NCBI GenBank assembly: GCA_900771035.1
Contig: CAAGML010000083.1
Location: 1-13,453 of the forward strand
Direction of reading: 5' to 3'
DNA from: Bacteroidales bacterium
Lineage (GTDB): Bacteria > Bacteroidota > Bacteroidia > Bacteroidales > Paludibacteraceae
DNA length: 13,453 nucleotides
In this document: piece by piece, positions 5,407 through 13,281 of the stretch
Numbering within the stretch: the stretch's first letter is position 1
How the letters are laid out: each line of letters begins with the position of its first letter
The notes under the pieces: generated by a model
Database searches by the model: none
What the model saw: the letters and a program-made list of their open reading frames with translations, nothing else
What the model was told of the DNA's origin: nothing
Made by a program: the position numbers and the translations under genes

Positions 5407-6594
5407 TTATTTGATTACGCCGAGTTCTTTACCGATTTTTGTAAATGCCGCAATTGCTTTGTCAAGATGTGCTTGAGTATGGGCAGCCGAGAGCTGAACA
5501 CGGATACGTGCCTCGCCTTTTGGTACTACAGGGTAGAAGAAGCCCGTCACGTAGATGCCTTCGTCTTGCAGGCGTGCTGCGAATTTCTGTGACAATGGAG
5601 CGTCATAGAGCATAACGGCGCATATAGCGGACTGTGTAGGTTTGATGTCGAAACCTGCCGCAAGCATCTTCTCTCGGAAATAGTCTGTGTTGGCGTGCAG
5701 ACGGTCCTGAAGCTCGTTCGTCTCTTCCATCATCTGGAACATACGTACTGCAGCTCCGACAACCATTGGAGGAATTGAGTTTGAGAACAGGTAAGGACGC
5801 GAACGCTGGCGGAGCATGTCGATGATCTCTTTCTTACCAGTGGTGAAACCACCTACGGCACCGCCGAATGCCTTGCCGAGAGTACCGGTGAGAATTTCGA
5901 TTTTGCCACGGAGGTTATGGAGTTCAGTCACGCCACGGCCGGTCTTGCCTACAACGCCTGCCGAGTGAGACTCGTCAACCATCACCATTGCGTTATATTT
6001 GTTGGCAAGCTCATAAATCTTGTCCAATGGGCATACGTTACCGTCCATCGAGAATACGCCGTCAGTCACAATCAGGCGGAAACGGCATTTCTGGGCGAGT
6101 TTCAACTGCTCCTCAAGCTCGGCCATATTTGCGTTGGCATAACGGAAACGCTGAGCCTTGCACAGACGAACACCGTCGATGATTGAGGCGTGGTTCAATG
6201 CGTCTGAGATGATTGCGTCCTCAGCACCAAGAAGTGGCTCGAACACACCGCCGTTGGCATCAAAGCAGGCTGCGTAGAGGATAGTGTCCTCAGTGCCGAA
6301 GAAGTTGGCGATGGCGCGCTCCAGGTCTTTGTGACGATCCTGGCAACCGCAGATGAAACGTACGGACGACATACCGTAGCCGCGCTCGTCCATGGCTTTC
6401 TTGGCTGCCTTAATCAACTCAGGATTGTCAGCCAACCCGAGGTAGTTGTTTGCACAGAAATTCAGAACGGTCTTTCCTGCAACGGTGATTTCAGCGCCTT
6501 GGGCAGAACAGATTTCACGTTCATTCTTGTAGAGTCCCTGATCTTTGATAGACTGGAGCTCAGTGGTCAGATGTTTTTGGAAATCGTTATACAT
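5407..6594 (-). CDS. kbl: Glycine C-acetyltransferase (2-amino-3-ketobutyrate CoA ligase), PLP-dependent, 395 aa
   Basis: A full-length member of the alpha-oxoamine synthase family. It splits 2-amino-3-oxobutyrate with CoA to glycine and acetyl-CoA. Visible motifs include NFCANNYLGLA (45-55), GYGMSSVRFICG (72-83), the PLP-ring region HASIIDG (135-141), VDESHSAG (206-213) and the PLP lysine in TGTLGKAFGG (Lys241). The sequence is close to textbook Kbl rather than BioF or HemA, and the downstream threonine dehydrogenase confirms this. It is second in a minus-strand operon, 29 nt after the DUF3276 gene. The start MYNDFQKHL is placed like that of known Kbl proteins. Confidence 0.95.
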   Translation of the reverse strand: MYNDFQKHLTTELQSIKDQGLYKNEREICSAQGAEITVAGKTVLNFCANNYLGLADNPELIKAAKKAMDERGYGMSSVRFICGCQDRHKDLERAIANFFGTEDTILYAACFDANGGVFEPLLGAEDAIISDALNHASIIDGVRLCKAQRFRYANANMAELEEQLKLAQKCRFRLIVTDGVFSMDGNVCPLDKIYELANKYNAMVMVDESHSAGVVGKTGRGVTELHNLRGKIEILTGTLGKAFGGAVGGFTTGKKEIIDMLRQRSRPYLFSNSIPPMVVGAAVRMFQMMEETNELQDRLHANTDYFREKMLAAGFDIKPTQSAICAVMLYDAPLSQKFAARLQDEGIYVTGFFYPVVPKGEARIRVQLSAAHTQAHLDKAIAAFTKIGKELGVIK

Positions 6595-6623
6595 AAAGCA
6601 ATAGTTTTTTGTTTTTTTCCTGA

Positions 6624-7025
6624 TTAAATCTCAAAGTTCATATCAACGTCGAAGCGTGGGTCATCGGCTGGTACCTCGTTGCTGTGGATGTTCGAGTCGA
6701 AATGACTCTGATCCTCGAAACGGCGGAAACGTATGTCCTGCGCGCCGTTTACCTCGTTGTTGTGGTTGATGAAACCGATAATCTCGGTCAACGCCTCCTG
6801 AAACTTGTCAAAATCCTCCTTGTAGAGGAAGATTTTGTGCTTCTCAATAGCAAACGGAGCGTTCTCCTCTTCTGAGAGGAACTTCTTCTTACTCTCTGTA
6901 ATCGACAGGAAAAGGTCGTTGTTGCGACTCTTCTTTACATCGAGGTAATAGATGCGTTTACCTGCTTTCACCGCCTTTGAAAAGACAATTTCCTGTTCCT
7001 TCCTTTCATTTCTGAAATCTTCCAT
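6624..7025 (-). CDS. DUF3276 / PUR-alpha-like nucleic acid-binding protein (133 aa)
   Basis: A short charged protein with a single PUR-type repeat. A basic KAGKRIYYLDVKKSRNNDLF segment (about 21-40) is followed by an ITESKK strand and a KHKIFLYKEDFDKFQEAL helix (about 63-80), with an acidic disordered tail. This matches the Bacteroidetes DUF3276 family, homologous to eukaryotic Pur-alpha and to Borrelia BpuR/EbfC-neighbour PUR proteins that bind single-stranded nucleic acid. It is the first gene of the threonine-degradation operon. Whether it regulates kbl or is simply co-transcribed cannot be told from sequence. No clear minus-strand promoter was found in the 240-bp gap upstream. Confidence 0.8.
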   Translation of the reverse strand: MEDFRNERKEQEIVFSKAVKAGKRIYYLDVKKSRNNDLFLSITESKKKFLSEEENAPFAIEKHKIFLYKEDFDKFQEALTEIIGFINHNNEVNGAQDIRFRRFEDQSHFDSNIHSNEVPADDPRFDVDMNFEI

Positions 7026-7098
7026 GATAAAAATGCTTTGTTCTAAACACCTGCTTTACAGGCATATTAATTAAAAAATAACAACACAACCCAAGCCG

Positions 7099-7207
7099 AA
7101 AAAGTGACTTGGAAAATCGCTGTAAAGTTCACAAAAAAAATTGATATGACCAAACGAAAAGACAATTATTTTTGAAAAAAATAAGTTGATAAAAAAGTGA
7201 CTTGGAA
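7099..7207. repeat. 16-bp direct repeat in the divergent DUF3276 / nusB intergenic region
   Basis: AAAAAGTGACTTGGAA occurs exactly at 7099-7114 and 7192-7207, 93 bp apart. The second copy lies just upstream of the nusB -7 element. The 243-bp gap between the divergent genes is otherwise A/T-rich and holds no convincing gene. The repeats could be binding sites for a shared regulator or the trace of a local duplication. Confidence 0.8.
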
Positions 7208-7232
7208 TAGCATTATTCTCGAAAAAAATCAC

Positions 7233-7240
7233 TACCTTTG
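7233..7240 (+). promoter_or_regulatory. -7 element of the nusB operon promoter
   Basis: TACCTTTG followed by CACCC is a typical Bacteroidetes -7 element, 28 nt before the nusB ATG. The nearest -33-like TTGG (7203-7206, inside the 16-bp repeat) is 26 bp away, longer than the usual 19-21, so the upstream element is uncertain. No other promoter was seen before 12968, so this probably drives the six-gene operon. Confidence 0.65.
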
Positions 7241-7268
7241 CACCCAAATTGTACACTGATTTCAAATC

Positions 7269-8228
7269 ATGGTAAATAGACAATTACTCAGGGTGAAAAC
7301 CGTCCAGACACTCTATTCATGCTTTGTCTCTTCGGGGGTGACCGGCGACAAAATGGAGAAACAACTCATAGAGAGTGTCAGTCAGTCCGGCTCATTATAT
7401 TACTGTATGTTGCAATTCATGGTGGATATGCGCAAATATCTCAACCAGGCGGCGCTTCACTCCCTCTCTGAGGACGACCCTCAGTCTGACCCTCTATATC
7501 CTATAATGAGTTGCCGCAAGTTCCGTGACAATCGCATCTCCTGTATCCTTGAGAAAAACGAGGAACTGAGAGAGGAGCTGGAGAACCGTGGCATGATGTG
7601 GACTTGGGAAATGCACCGTGATGTGATGCGTGAGATAGCAATCAGCGTCTCTGAACAGGAGTATTTCAAAAAATACGCCGCCGACGACAATGAGTCAATC
7701 GAGCAAGACATATCCCTATGGTGCAAGATTTTCGAGAATGACGTGCAGGCAAGCGTCCTCCTTGATGAACTGCTTGAGGAGATGAGCATATTTTGGAACG
7801 ATGACCTTCAGAATGCCGTGGCTTTCGTAATCAAGACCGTTCGCCGCATGCGTCCTGACAGCATAGCCACTAATCCACTGATTCCTATTCTCCGTGATGC
7901 CTCAGAGCTTGATTACGCCAAACGCCTTCTCCGTTACACTCTTCTGCATTTTTCAGACGCTGACGAGCGTGTGCGCCCTTTGCTTAAAGGCTGGGAACTC
8001 AGTCGCCTCTCGGTCATGGACCTTACAATCCTTCGTGCGGCTTACGGCGAACTGAAGACCAACAGCGAGACCCACGCCGGTGTCATCGTCAATGAATATA
8101 CCGAGATTGCCAAAGGCTATTGCGGCGACTCCAATGTCCCATTCATAAGCGCTGTGCTTTACTCGCTTGCCAAGAATGTCCGTCCTCTCGAAGTCAAGAA
8201 TAAACCAACAAAAAACGATAAAAAATGA
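7269..8228 (+). CDS. nusB: Transcription antitermination protein NusB, long Bacteroidetes form (319 aa)
   Basis: The N-terminus MVNRQLLRVKTVQTLYS matches the first helix of NusB-like proteins. A long charged helical insert follows, then the conserved NusB core in the C-terminal ~110 residues. That core includes WELSRLSVMDLTILRAAYGEL and the ending GDSNVPFISAVLYSLAKNV. Bacteroidetes NusB proteins are about twice the length of the E. coli protein, so the size is normal here. NusB works with NusE (S10) on boxA RNA in rRNA antitermination. It is the first gene of the plus-strand operon, and its stop overlaps the yajC start by 4 nt (ATGA). Confidence 0.92.
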   Translation: MVNRQLLRVKTVQTLYSCFVSSGVTGDKMEKQLIESVSQSGSLYYCMLQFMVDMRKYLNQAALHSLSEDDPQSDPLYPIMSCRKFRDNRISCILEKNEELREELENRGMMWTWEMHRDVMREIAISVSEQEYFKKYAADDNESIEQDISLWCKIFENDVQASVLLDELLEEMSIFWNDDLQNAVAFVIKTVRRMRPDSIATNPLIPILRDASELDYAKRLLRYTLLHFSDADERVRPLLKGWELSRLSVMDLTILRAAYGELKTNSETHAGVIVNEYTEIAKGYCGDSNVPFISAVLYSLAKNVRPLEVKNKPTKNDKK

Positions 8229-8548
8229 ATTTGATTATTTTACAGGCCGCACAAGGTGGCGGCTCCAGTTCTTGGATGAACATAGGAATGATTGTCCTTC
8301 TCTTTGTCATTTTCTACTTTTTCATGATCCGTCCTCAGTCAAAACGTCAGAAAGAGATTCGGAAGTTCCAGGAGTCGCTCAGCAACGGCAAGAAAGTCAT
8401 CACTCAGGGTGGTGTCTATGGTGTAATCCGCGAAGTGAAGGATACTTATGTGATAGTTGAAATCGCCGACGGCGTGAAAATCCGCATCAACAAAAATATG
8501 GTCTTCGACTCTCCTGAAGATGCAGAGTCACAGTCTGATAAAAAATAA
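8225..8548 (+). CDS. yajC: YajC, accessory subunit of the Sec translocon (107 aa)
   Basis: A Gly/Ser-rich start (AAQGGGSSSW) is followed by one hydrophobic helix (about residues 18-36) ending in FYFFMIRPQSKRQKE. Then comes the YajC cytoplasmic core with GKKVITQGGVYGVIREV and KIRINKNMVFD. This is the standard YajC pattern and length. The protein associates with SecDF-YidC in the inner membrane. The gene overlaps nusB by 4 nt, and its stop is directly followed by the next ATG with no gap. Confidence 0.95.
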   Translation: MNLIILQAAQGGGSSSWMNIGMIVLLFVIFYFFMIRPQSKRQKEIRKFQESLSNGKKVITQGGVYGVIREVKDTYVIVEIADGVKIRINKNMVFDSPEDAESQSDKK

Positions 8549-9505
8549 ATGATTAACTGGAAACGCTTCAGAAGATTGTTTTCGTCACGCGATATGGCAA
8601 TCTTCTTTGGCTTCTTTCTCCTTTCTTGTGTCATCTGGGTGCTATATACAGTTGGCACAAAGCGCGAAATCACTATGGTTGCACCAGTGGTTTACTATGG
8701 TGTGCCTGATGATGTCAAAATGGATTACGACCTCCCGGATGAGATTGAGTTTACCATATCCGACGAAGGCTCGCAGGTGTGGCATTATGTCTTTGCAAAG
8801 ATTGATACCGTCGAGATAGACCTTTCAGATAAGTTCCATAAAAAAAGAAAAAACATCAAGATAGATTTCGAGAGTTATGTCAAGGATATTGCATACAACA
8901 TCTCTCAGACTTGCGAGATTGTCAGCATAGAGCCTTCTGATTACCAATCTGACTATCAAAAGGTTTTCACTAAACGTGTTCCAGTTATGCTCAGCGGTAC
9001 GCCTTTGACGGACAGCGAGTTTGCACTTGTCGAATCTCCCGTTCTCACTCCTTCCGAAGTCAGGATACGTGGCAGTTACGCAGCTGTCGAAACTGTCTCG
9101 TGTGTCTATCTTGACTCAATAAGCGAGCGTTTGGATAAGGACAAGACCATCCAACTCAAACCAAAGAAAATACCAGGTATCGAAATTCTGGACCACGATA
9201 TAAGGGCTTCGTTTAAGGTGGAACGTCTTACAGAGAAGAGCTTTACTCTTCCAATCGTAGTGCAAAATGCGCCGGAGAACGTAGTTGTGCGTGTGTTTCC
9301 TAAAGAGGTCAACGTGGTCTTCAAAGTTGGACTCAGCCGTTACCAGCAACTGAATGCCTTCGACCTTGATGTGGTTTTTGACTATAATACAATCACTGAG
9401 GGAGTCTCGACAAATATCCTCCGTCTTGAAAGCAAGTCACTTTTGCAGGACATAGAGTACAAGATAGCCCCCGACAAGGTGGAATTTATTATTGAACGGC
9501 AATGA
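8549..9505 (+). CDS. YbbR-like domain membrane protein (318 aa)
   Basis: A short basic cytoplasmic start (MINWKRFRRLF) precedes one transmembrane helix at about residues 17-36. A ~280-residue extracytoplasmic part follows, made of repeated beta-rich units. Phrases such as KRVPVMLSGTPLTDSEFALV and PSEVRIRGSYAAVETVSCV are typical of YbbR repeats, each ~80 residues. In Firmicutes YbbR (CdaR) regulates the diadenylate cyclase CdaA; in Bacteroidales it commonly sits between yajC and coaE with unknown role. The stop overlaps the coaE fusion start by 4 nt (ATGA). Confidence 0.8.
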   Translation: MINWKRFRRLFSSRDMAIFFGFFLLSCVIWVLYTVGTKREITMVAPVVYYGVPDDVKMDYDLPDEIEFTISDEGSQVWHYVFAKIDTVEIDLSDKFHKKRKNIKIDFESYVKDIAYNISQTCEIVSIEPSDYQSDYQKVFTKRVPVMLSGTPLTDSEFALVESPVLTPSEVRIRGSYAAVETVSCVYLDSISERLDKDKTIQLKPKKIPGIEILDHDIRASFKVERLTEKSFTLPIVVQNAPENVVVRVFPKEVNVVFKVGLSRYQQLNAFDLDVVFDYNTITEGVSTNILRLESKSLLQDIEYKIAPDKVEFIIERQ

Positions 9506-10818
9506 AAAGAATTGGGATAACGGGTGGAATAGGTGCCGGCAAAAGTGCCGTCTCGCATTGGCTTCGTGTCAATGGTCTTCCTGTCTATGACTCAGATGCT
9601 GAGGCAAAGCGTCTTATGAACGAATCTGCCGATATACGTTTGGCTTTGACAGAACGCATGGGGCAGGATATTTACAGGAATGGCGTCCTTGACAGCAAAC
9701 GCATGGCAGAACTTATCTTTGCCGACCCACATTTGCGCTCTTTCGTTAACGGAGTCGTCCATCCTGCTGTGATTTCCGATTTTATGGGCTGGAGTTACTC
9801 TCAGGGGTGCGACGTGGTATTTGTCGAGAGTGCGATTCTATATGACTGTAACCTAAAGGATATTGTTGACGGAGTCATTTTCGTTGATGCTCCTCTCGAA
9901 ACACGTATTGAACGTGCAATGAAGCGTGATGGTGCCAAGCGTGATGCAATTGAACAACGTGTGCGTTCGCAGAGAATTGACAGCAGCCTTGCCGATTGGA
10001 TTATAAATAATGACGGGGAACTCTATGCCACCGAACAGCAAATCCACCGCATTGCGGTTCTTCAGGGCTGGGTTTCGGGTGACGTTCCTGCTCCTGAACC
10101 TAAGAAGGCAGAAGTGAAAAAAACTAAGACAAAACGCTCCTTCAGACGAATATTCTGGAAAACAGTCCTTGTCCTTTGGCTTCTCAGTATTCTATGGGTC
10201 GTCCTGCTTAAATTTATTCCGGTTTGGTACACCCCGCTGATGTTCAAACGTTGTGCCGAGGCTATGATTGACGGCCGTGAGCCGCGCATTGAACGTACAT
10301 GGGTACCGCTTGACGAAATCTCGCCTCATTATTTCCGTGCTTGTCTTGCCAGCGAGGATAATCTTTTCCCTGTTCATTACGGCTTTTCTGAGAAAGGTAT
10401 CAAACAGGCTTGGGAAAACAACAAGAAAGGCAAGAAACTCCGTGGTGGAAGCACAATATCGCAACAGACTGCCAAAAACGTATTCACTTTCTGCTCACGT
10501 ACATGGTTCCGTAAGGGTATTGAGACATACTACACAATATTGATTGAGCTGATATGGGGCAAGGAACGCATAATGGAGGTGTATTGCAATATCGCCGAGA
10601 TGGGTGACGGAGTTTATGGCGTGGAGGCAGCTGCTCAGCGCAATTTTCACCGTTCTGCTAAGAAACTCAACGCCTCGCAGGCTGCGTTGATTGTCGCCGC
10701 CCTTCCTAATCCGCGCGTATATAGTATTTCTCATCCCGGACCTTATATGCGCAAGCGTCAGTCCAAAATCCTTTGGCTCATGCCGAAGGTACGTCAGTTC
10801 CCTGAGAAAAAGAAATAA
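9502..10818 (+). CDS. Fusion of dephospho-CoA kinase (CoaE) and monofunctional peptidoglycan glycosyltransferase (MtgA, GT51), 438 aa
   Basis: Residues 1-190 form a complete CoaE: MKRIGITGGIGAGKS with the P-loop at 8-15, VYDSDAEAKRL (28-38), VVHPAV (85-90), FVESAILYD (107-115) and a lid with RAMKRDGA. This domain would phosphorylate dephospho-CoA in the last step of CoA synthesis. A Pro/Lys-rich linker (about 195-216) leads to a transmembrane helix (about 217-239) and then a full GT51 domain. GT51 motifs are EDNLFPVHYGF (catalytic Glu285), RGGSTISQQTAKN (314-326) and WGKERIMEVYCNIAEMG (352-368). Topology fits: kinase in the cytoplasm, glycosyltransferase in the periplasm polymerising lipid II. 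The frame is unbroken. A GTG at 10114 (codon 205), preceded by AGAAGG, could allow separate internal initiation of the MtgA part. Such a fusion is unusual, since both enzymes are normally separate. Confidence 0.9.
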   Translation: MKRIGITGGIGAGKSAVSHWLRVNGLPVYDSDAEAKRLMNESADIRLALTERMGQDIYRNGVLDSKRMAELIFADPHLRSFVNGVVHPAVISDFMGWSYSQGCDVVFVESAILYDCNLKDIVDGVIFVDAPLETRIERAMKRDGAKRDAIEQRVRSQRIDSSLADWIINNDGELYATEQQIHRIAVLQGWVSGDVPAPEPKKAEVKKTKTKRSFRRIFWKTVLVLWLLSILWVVLLKFIPVWYTPLMFKRCAEAMIDGREPRIERTWVPLDEISPHYFRACLASEDNLFPVHYGFSEKGIKQAWENNKKGKKLRGGSTISQQTAKNVFTFCSRTWFRKGIETYYTILIELIWGKERIMEVYCNIAEMGDGVYGVEAAAQRNFHRSAKKLNASQAALIVAALPNPRVYSISHPGPYMRKRQSKILWLMPKVRQFPEKKK

Positions 10819-11924
10819 TGGTGAGTTCTAATTTACTCAATCCTATGCCAAACAAGGATTTACGCAAAGCCGTCATTGACCTTTGCGAACGTGTTGGCAA
10901 GCCAATCCTGAAACTTACGAAGAAGGATTACATTGACAATGACTGTTCTTCGCTGCTTGAGACTTACGGCGAATATAGTGATGTCAATCTTGCCGTGCAT
11001 AATGACCTTCAGAACCTTGTCACAGGTTGGCCTGGCGGTCGTCCTGACGACCCTTACGACCAGCCTTTCCCCAAGCGTATCCTCATCTTTTCCCCTCATC
11101 CTGACGATGATGTAATCTCGATGGGCGGTACTCTCCGCCGTCTTGTACGTCAGGGACATGATGTCCATGTGGCATACCAGACATCTGGTAACATTGCCGT
11201 TAATAATGAGGAGGTTATGCGCTATCTCCTCTTTATGCGCTATTTCTCCAACACTTTCGATGGTCTTGTTAATCCTGCGTTTCTTGATTTTGGTCAGTCA
11301 GTAAAAAGTTTTGTTCTTGCAGAACAGACTCCTCTCGATAATAACCTTGACATATTGAGGATAAAGACAGACATCCGTAAGAATGAGGCGTGCCTTGCTT
11401 GTGCGTATAATGGAGTAGCGGAGAACAATATTCATTTTCTTGAAATGCCTTTCTACGAGAGCGGTACAGTCGAGAAACTCCCTCTCTCAGATGTTGATTA
11501 CTCAATCATATATTCGCTTATTGATTCCATTCATCCTCACCAGATATATATGGCTGGCGACCTTGCCGACCCTCATGGCACTCACGAGAAGTGTACCACG
11601 GCAGTATTGAAAGTCCTTGACCAGTTCCGTGCTGAGGATGCCAAATGGCTTGAGAATTGCGTCGTCTGGTTCTATCGTGGGGCTTGGGCTGAGTACGATT
11701 GGTCTGAGATTGATATGGCGGTTCCGATGAGTCCGGAGGAACTTCTCGAAAAACGTAACGCCATTCTTCGTCATCACTCGCAGATGGAGTCTGCTCCTTT
11801 CATGGGCGATGACAACCGCCTTTTCTGGCAACGCGCCGAAGACAGAAACCGTGCAACTGCTGTGAAGTTTGATAATCTCGGACTTATCTGCTACGAGGCT
11901 ATCGAGGCTTTCAAACGTGGATAA
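10818..11924 (+). CDS. PIG-L family deacetylase-like protein, resembling the C-terminal half of Bacteroidetes NagB-type proteins (368 aa)
   Basis: The metal-binding signature of the PIG-L/LmbE family is present: PHPDDD (93-98) and HGTH in GDLADPHGTH (247-256). These residues normally bind zinc and remove an N-acetyl group from an amino sugar. The N-terminal ~80 residues (DLCERVGKPILKLTKKDY, then TGWPGG) resemble, from memory, the segment joining the NagB and PIG-L domains in long (~660 aa) glucosamine-6-phosphate deaminase-like proteins of Bacteroides. The NagB domain itself is absent; the upstream gene is unrelated. The gene starts within the stop of the coaE-mtgA fusion (TAATG) and is followed after 3 nt by the acyltransferase gene. 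There is no signal peptide, so it is probably cytoplasmic. The substrate is unknown. Confidence 0.8.
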   Translation: MVSSNLLNPMPNKDLRKAVIDLCERVGKPILKLTKKDYIDNDCSSLLETYGEYSDVNLAVHNDLQNLVTGWPGGRPDDPYDQPFPKRILIFSPHPDDDVISMGGTLRRLVRQGHDVHVAYQTSGNIAVNNEEVMRYLLFMRYFSNTFDGLVNPAFLDFGQSVKSFVLAEQTPLDNNLDILRIKTDIRKNEACLACAYNGVAENNIHFLEMPFYESGTVEKLPLSDVDYSIIYSLIDSIHPHQIYMAGDLADPHGTHEKCTTAVLKVLDQFRAEDAKWLENCVVWFYRGAWAEYDWSEIDMAVPMSPEELLEKRNAILRHHSQMESAPFMGDDNRLFWQRAEDRNRATAVKFDNLGLICYEAIEAFKRG

Positions 11925-11927
11925 TTG

Positions 11928-12968
11928 ATGGATACAAGGTTGACATCTATGACCATCTCTTTCATGCGACTTCCATTGGCTGTCGGAATAGTCTTCCAAC
12001 ACTCGTATTATATTGGTGGCTCAACAGACTCAACGGCTTTACTTCGTGGACTTTTTTCATGGACGTTGGGAGGAATGGGTGTCCCTGTCTTTTTTGTCAT
12101 TTCCGGCTATCTTTTTTTCCTTCAGTTTCCGATAGACGGAGAATTTCTTCGTTGGGATTGGCACACGTATTTTCTGAAAATCAGACGACGTACAGGTTCG
12201 TTGCTTCTTCCATATTTTCTGTGGAATGTTGTAACTATATTTTACCTGCAATTGACTTTCGATTGGCATCAGTTATGGGATTGCATTGTGTTTAACTCCG
12301 GCAGACACAATGTTTTTGGCTTGGAAGTCGCTCCCGACTTCGCTCCTGTTAATGGTGTTCTTTGGTTCGTCCGTGATTTGATGGTTCTTTCGTTATTTAC
12401 TCCTCTCATCTACATTGCTTTACGATATACTAAGTTCTATTTCCTGATTTTATTGTTCATTCTGCGCACTCTTCATTTTCCCACAGTCGTTAACGGGCAG
12501 TTTTTCACAGCAGTATGTTTTTTCTCTTTAGGTGCTTATTTGAGTATTTTCCGTAAGGATTTGTCGCAAGTTGCTCTTGCCCATTGGCGCAAATGGATGT
12601 GGATTTTTGTTGTTGCCGCTCTTTTCTGGCCTTTTGTGAATGGATTATTAAGTACTATTTTCGCCCCGTTTGTCCAACTTTTCCTGTTGCTCTATTTCTT
12701 TTATTCAGCTTCAGTGTTGATGAGTCGTACAAATAGGCAAATATCCTCTTTTTGGACTCAGTCTGCAATGGTTGTATATGCTACTCATGCAGGTGTTGGT
12801 GTTCTGGACTTGGCAACTGGGTGTCTTTCTGGGGTTGATGTCCCTTTCATGCAATATTTCTTTTCTCCTCTCCTTGCTGTGTTAATAACCTTGGGTTGCT
12901 TTTACCCCATTTGGCGTTTTATTCCTGGTGTCGCAAATGCTTTTACCGGCAGTATGAAATGCGATTGA
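11928..12968 (+). CDS. Membrane acyltransferase, acyltransferase family 3 (346 aa)
   Basis: A multi-spanning protein, very rich in Phe, Leu and Trp, with about ten hydrophobic helices. The family-3 signature is seen at the start: SFMRLPLAVGIVFQHSY (Arg14 and His25), then GVPVFFVISGYLFF (51-64) and RRTGSLLLPYFLWN. Such proteins carry acetyl or other acyl groups to surface sugars (OatA, WecH, exopolysaccharide modifiers). I start at the ATG at 11928; a TTG directly before it at 11925 is possible but less likely. It is the last gene of the operon, 3 nt after the PIG-L gene. No SGNH domain follows, so it is the membrane-only form. No clear terminator is visible after it. Confidence 0.85.
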   Translation: MDTRLTSMTISFMRLPLAVGIVFQHSYYIGGSTDSTALLRGLFSWTLGGMGVPVFFVISGYLFFLQFPIDGEFLRWDWHTYFLKIRRRTGSLLLPYFLWNVVTIFYLQLTFDWHQLWDCIVFNSGRHNVFGLEVAPDFAPVNGVLWFVRDLMVLSLFTPLIYIALRYTKFYFLILLFILRTLHFPTVVNGQFFTAVCFFSLGAYLSIFRKDLSQVALAHWRKWMWIFVVAALFWPFVNGLLSTIFAPFVQLFLLLYFFYSASVLMSRTNRQISSFWTQSAMVVYATHAGVGVLDLATGCLSGVDVPFMQYFFSPLLAVLITLGCFYPIWRFIPGVANAFTGSMKCD

Positions 12969-13020
12969 TTTGAATAAAGAGAAAATAATTAGCCGATAAT
13001 ATATCATAAAATGGTCATGC

Positions 13021-13068
13021 GAATATATTTTTAATATTCAGTAAATCAAATATATAATGTCATTATAT
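13021..13068. repeat. AT-rich stretch with short palindromes after the operon
   Basis: GAATAT (13021-13026) pairs with ATATTC (13034-13039), and ATATAATG (13052-13059) pairs with CATTATAT (13061-13068). No U-run or GC-rich stem makes either a convincing terminator. They sit between the acyltransferase stop and the right repeat copy. Confidence 0.4.
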
Positions 13069-13092
13069 GACGATATTAGGTATAAAATTATA

Positions 13093-13281
13093 GTTCTATG
13101 ACGTTTCGTGTGAATAACTCTGCATACAAACTCCAAGCGCTGTAGGTGCGACATAAATCAGCCAAGGCTGTAAACTCTGGAACAATGCATTGTCAATAAA
13201 GTATTTCCTCCTTGGGGAGGGGTAGGGGGTGAGGAGAATCCAATTCAGTGAATATACCCACTAAATTCGTTATAGAGCCGT
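13093..13281 (-). repeat. Long copy of the dispersed palindromic repeat (right copy, inverted)
   Basis: The reverse complement of this stretch aligns along its length with 3-187. The strongest block is 13128-13162 (33 of 35 bases). Shared ends are CACGAAACGT near 13101-13110 and CTCTATAACG, complement of 13269-13278. Its own ends form an imperfect terminal inverted repeat (TTCTATGACG against CGTTATAGAG). The G-rich run at 13214-13231 takes the place of the C18 tract of the left copy. There is no coding capacity. Confidence 0.75.

Noticed and set aside
7071-7283. 70-codon minus-strand frame in the nusB upstream region
   Set aside because: Low-complexity Phe/Ile-rich translation of A/T-rich DNA that overlaps the nusB promoter and start; no promoter or family support.
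13214-13232. G-quadruplex in the right repeat copy
   Set aside because: Only three runs of four or more G are present, with a fourth of two; it is better explained as the counterpart of the C tract in the other copy.
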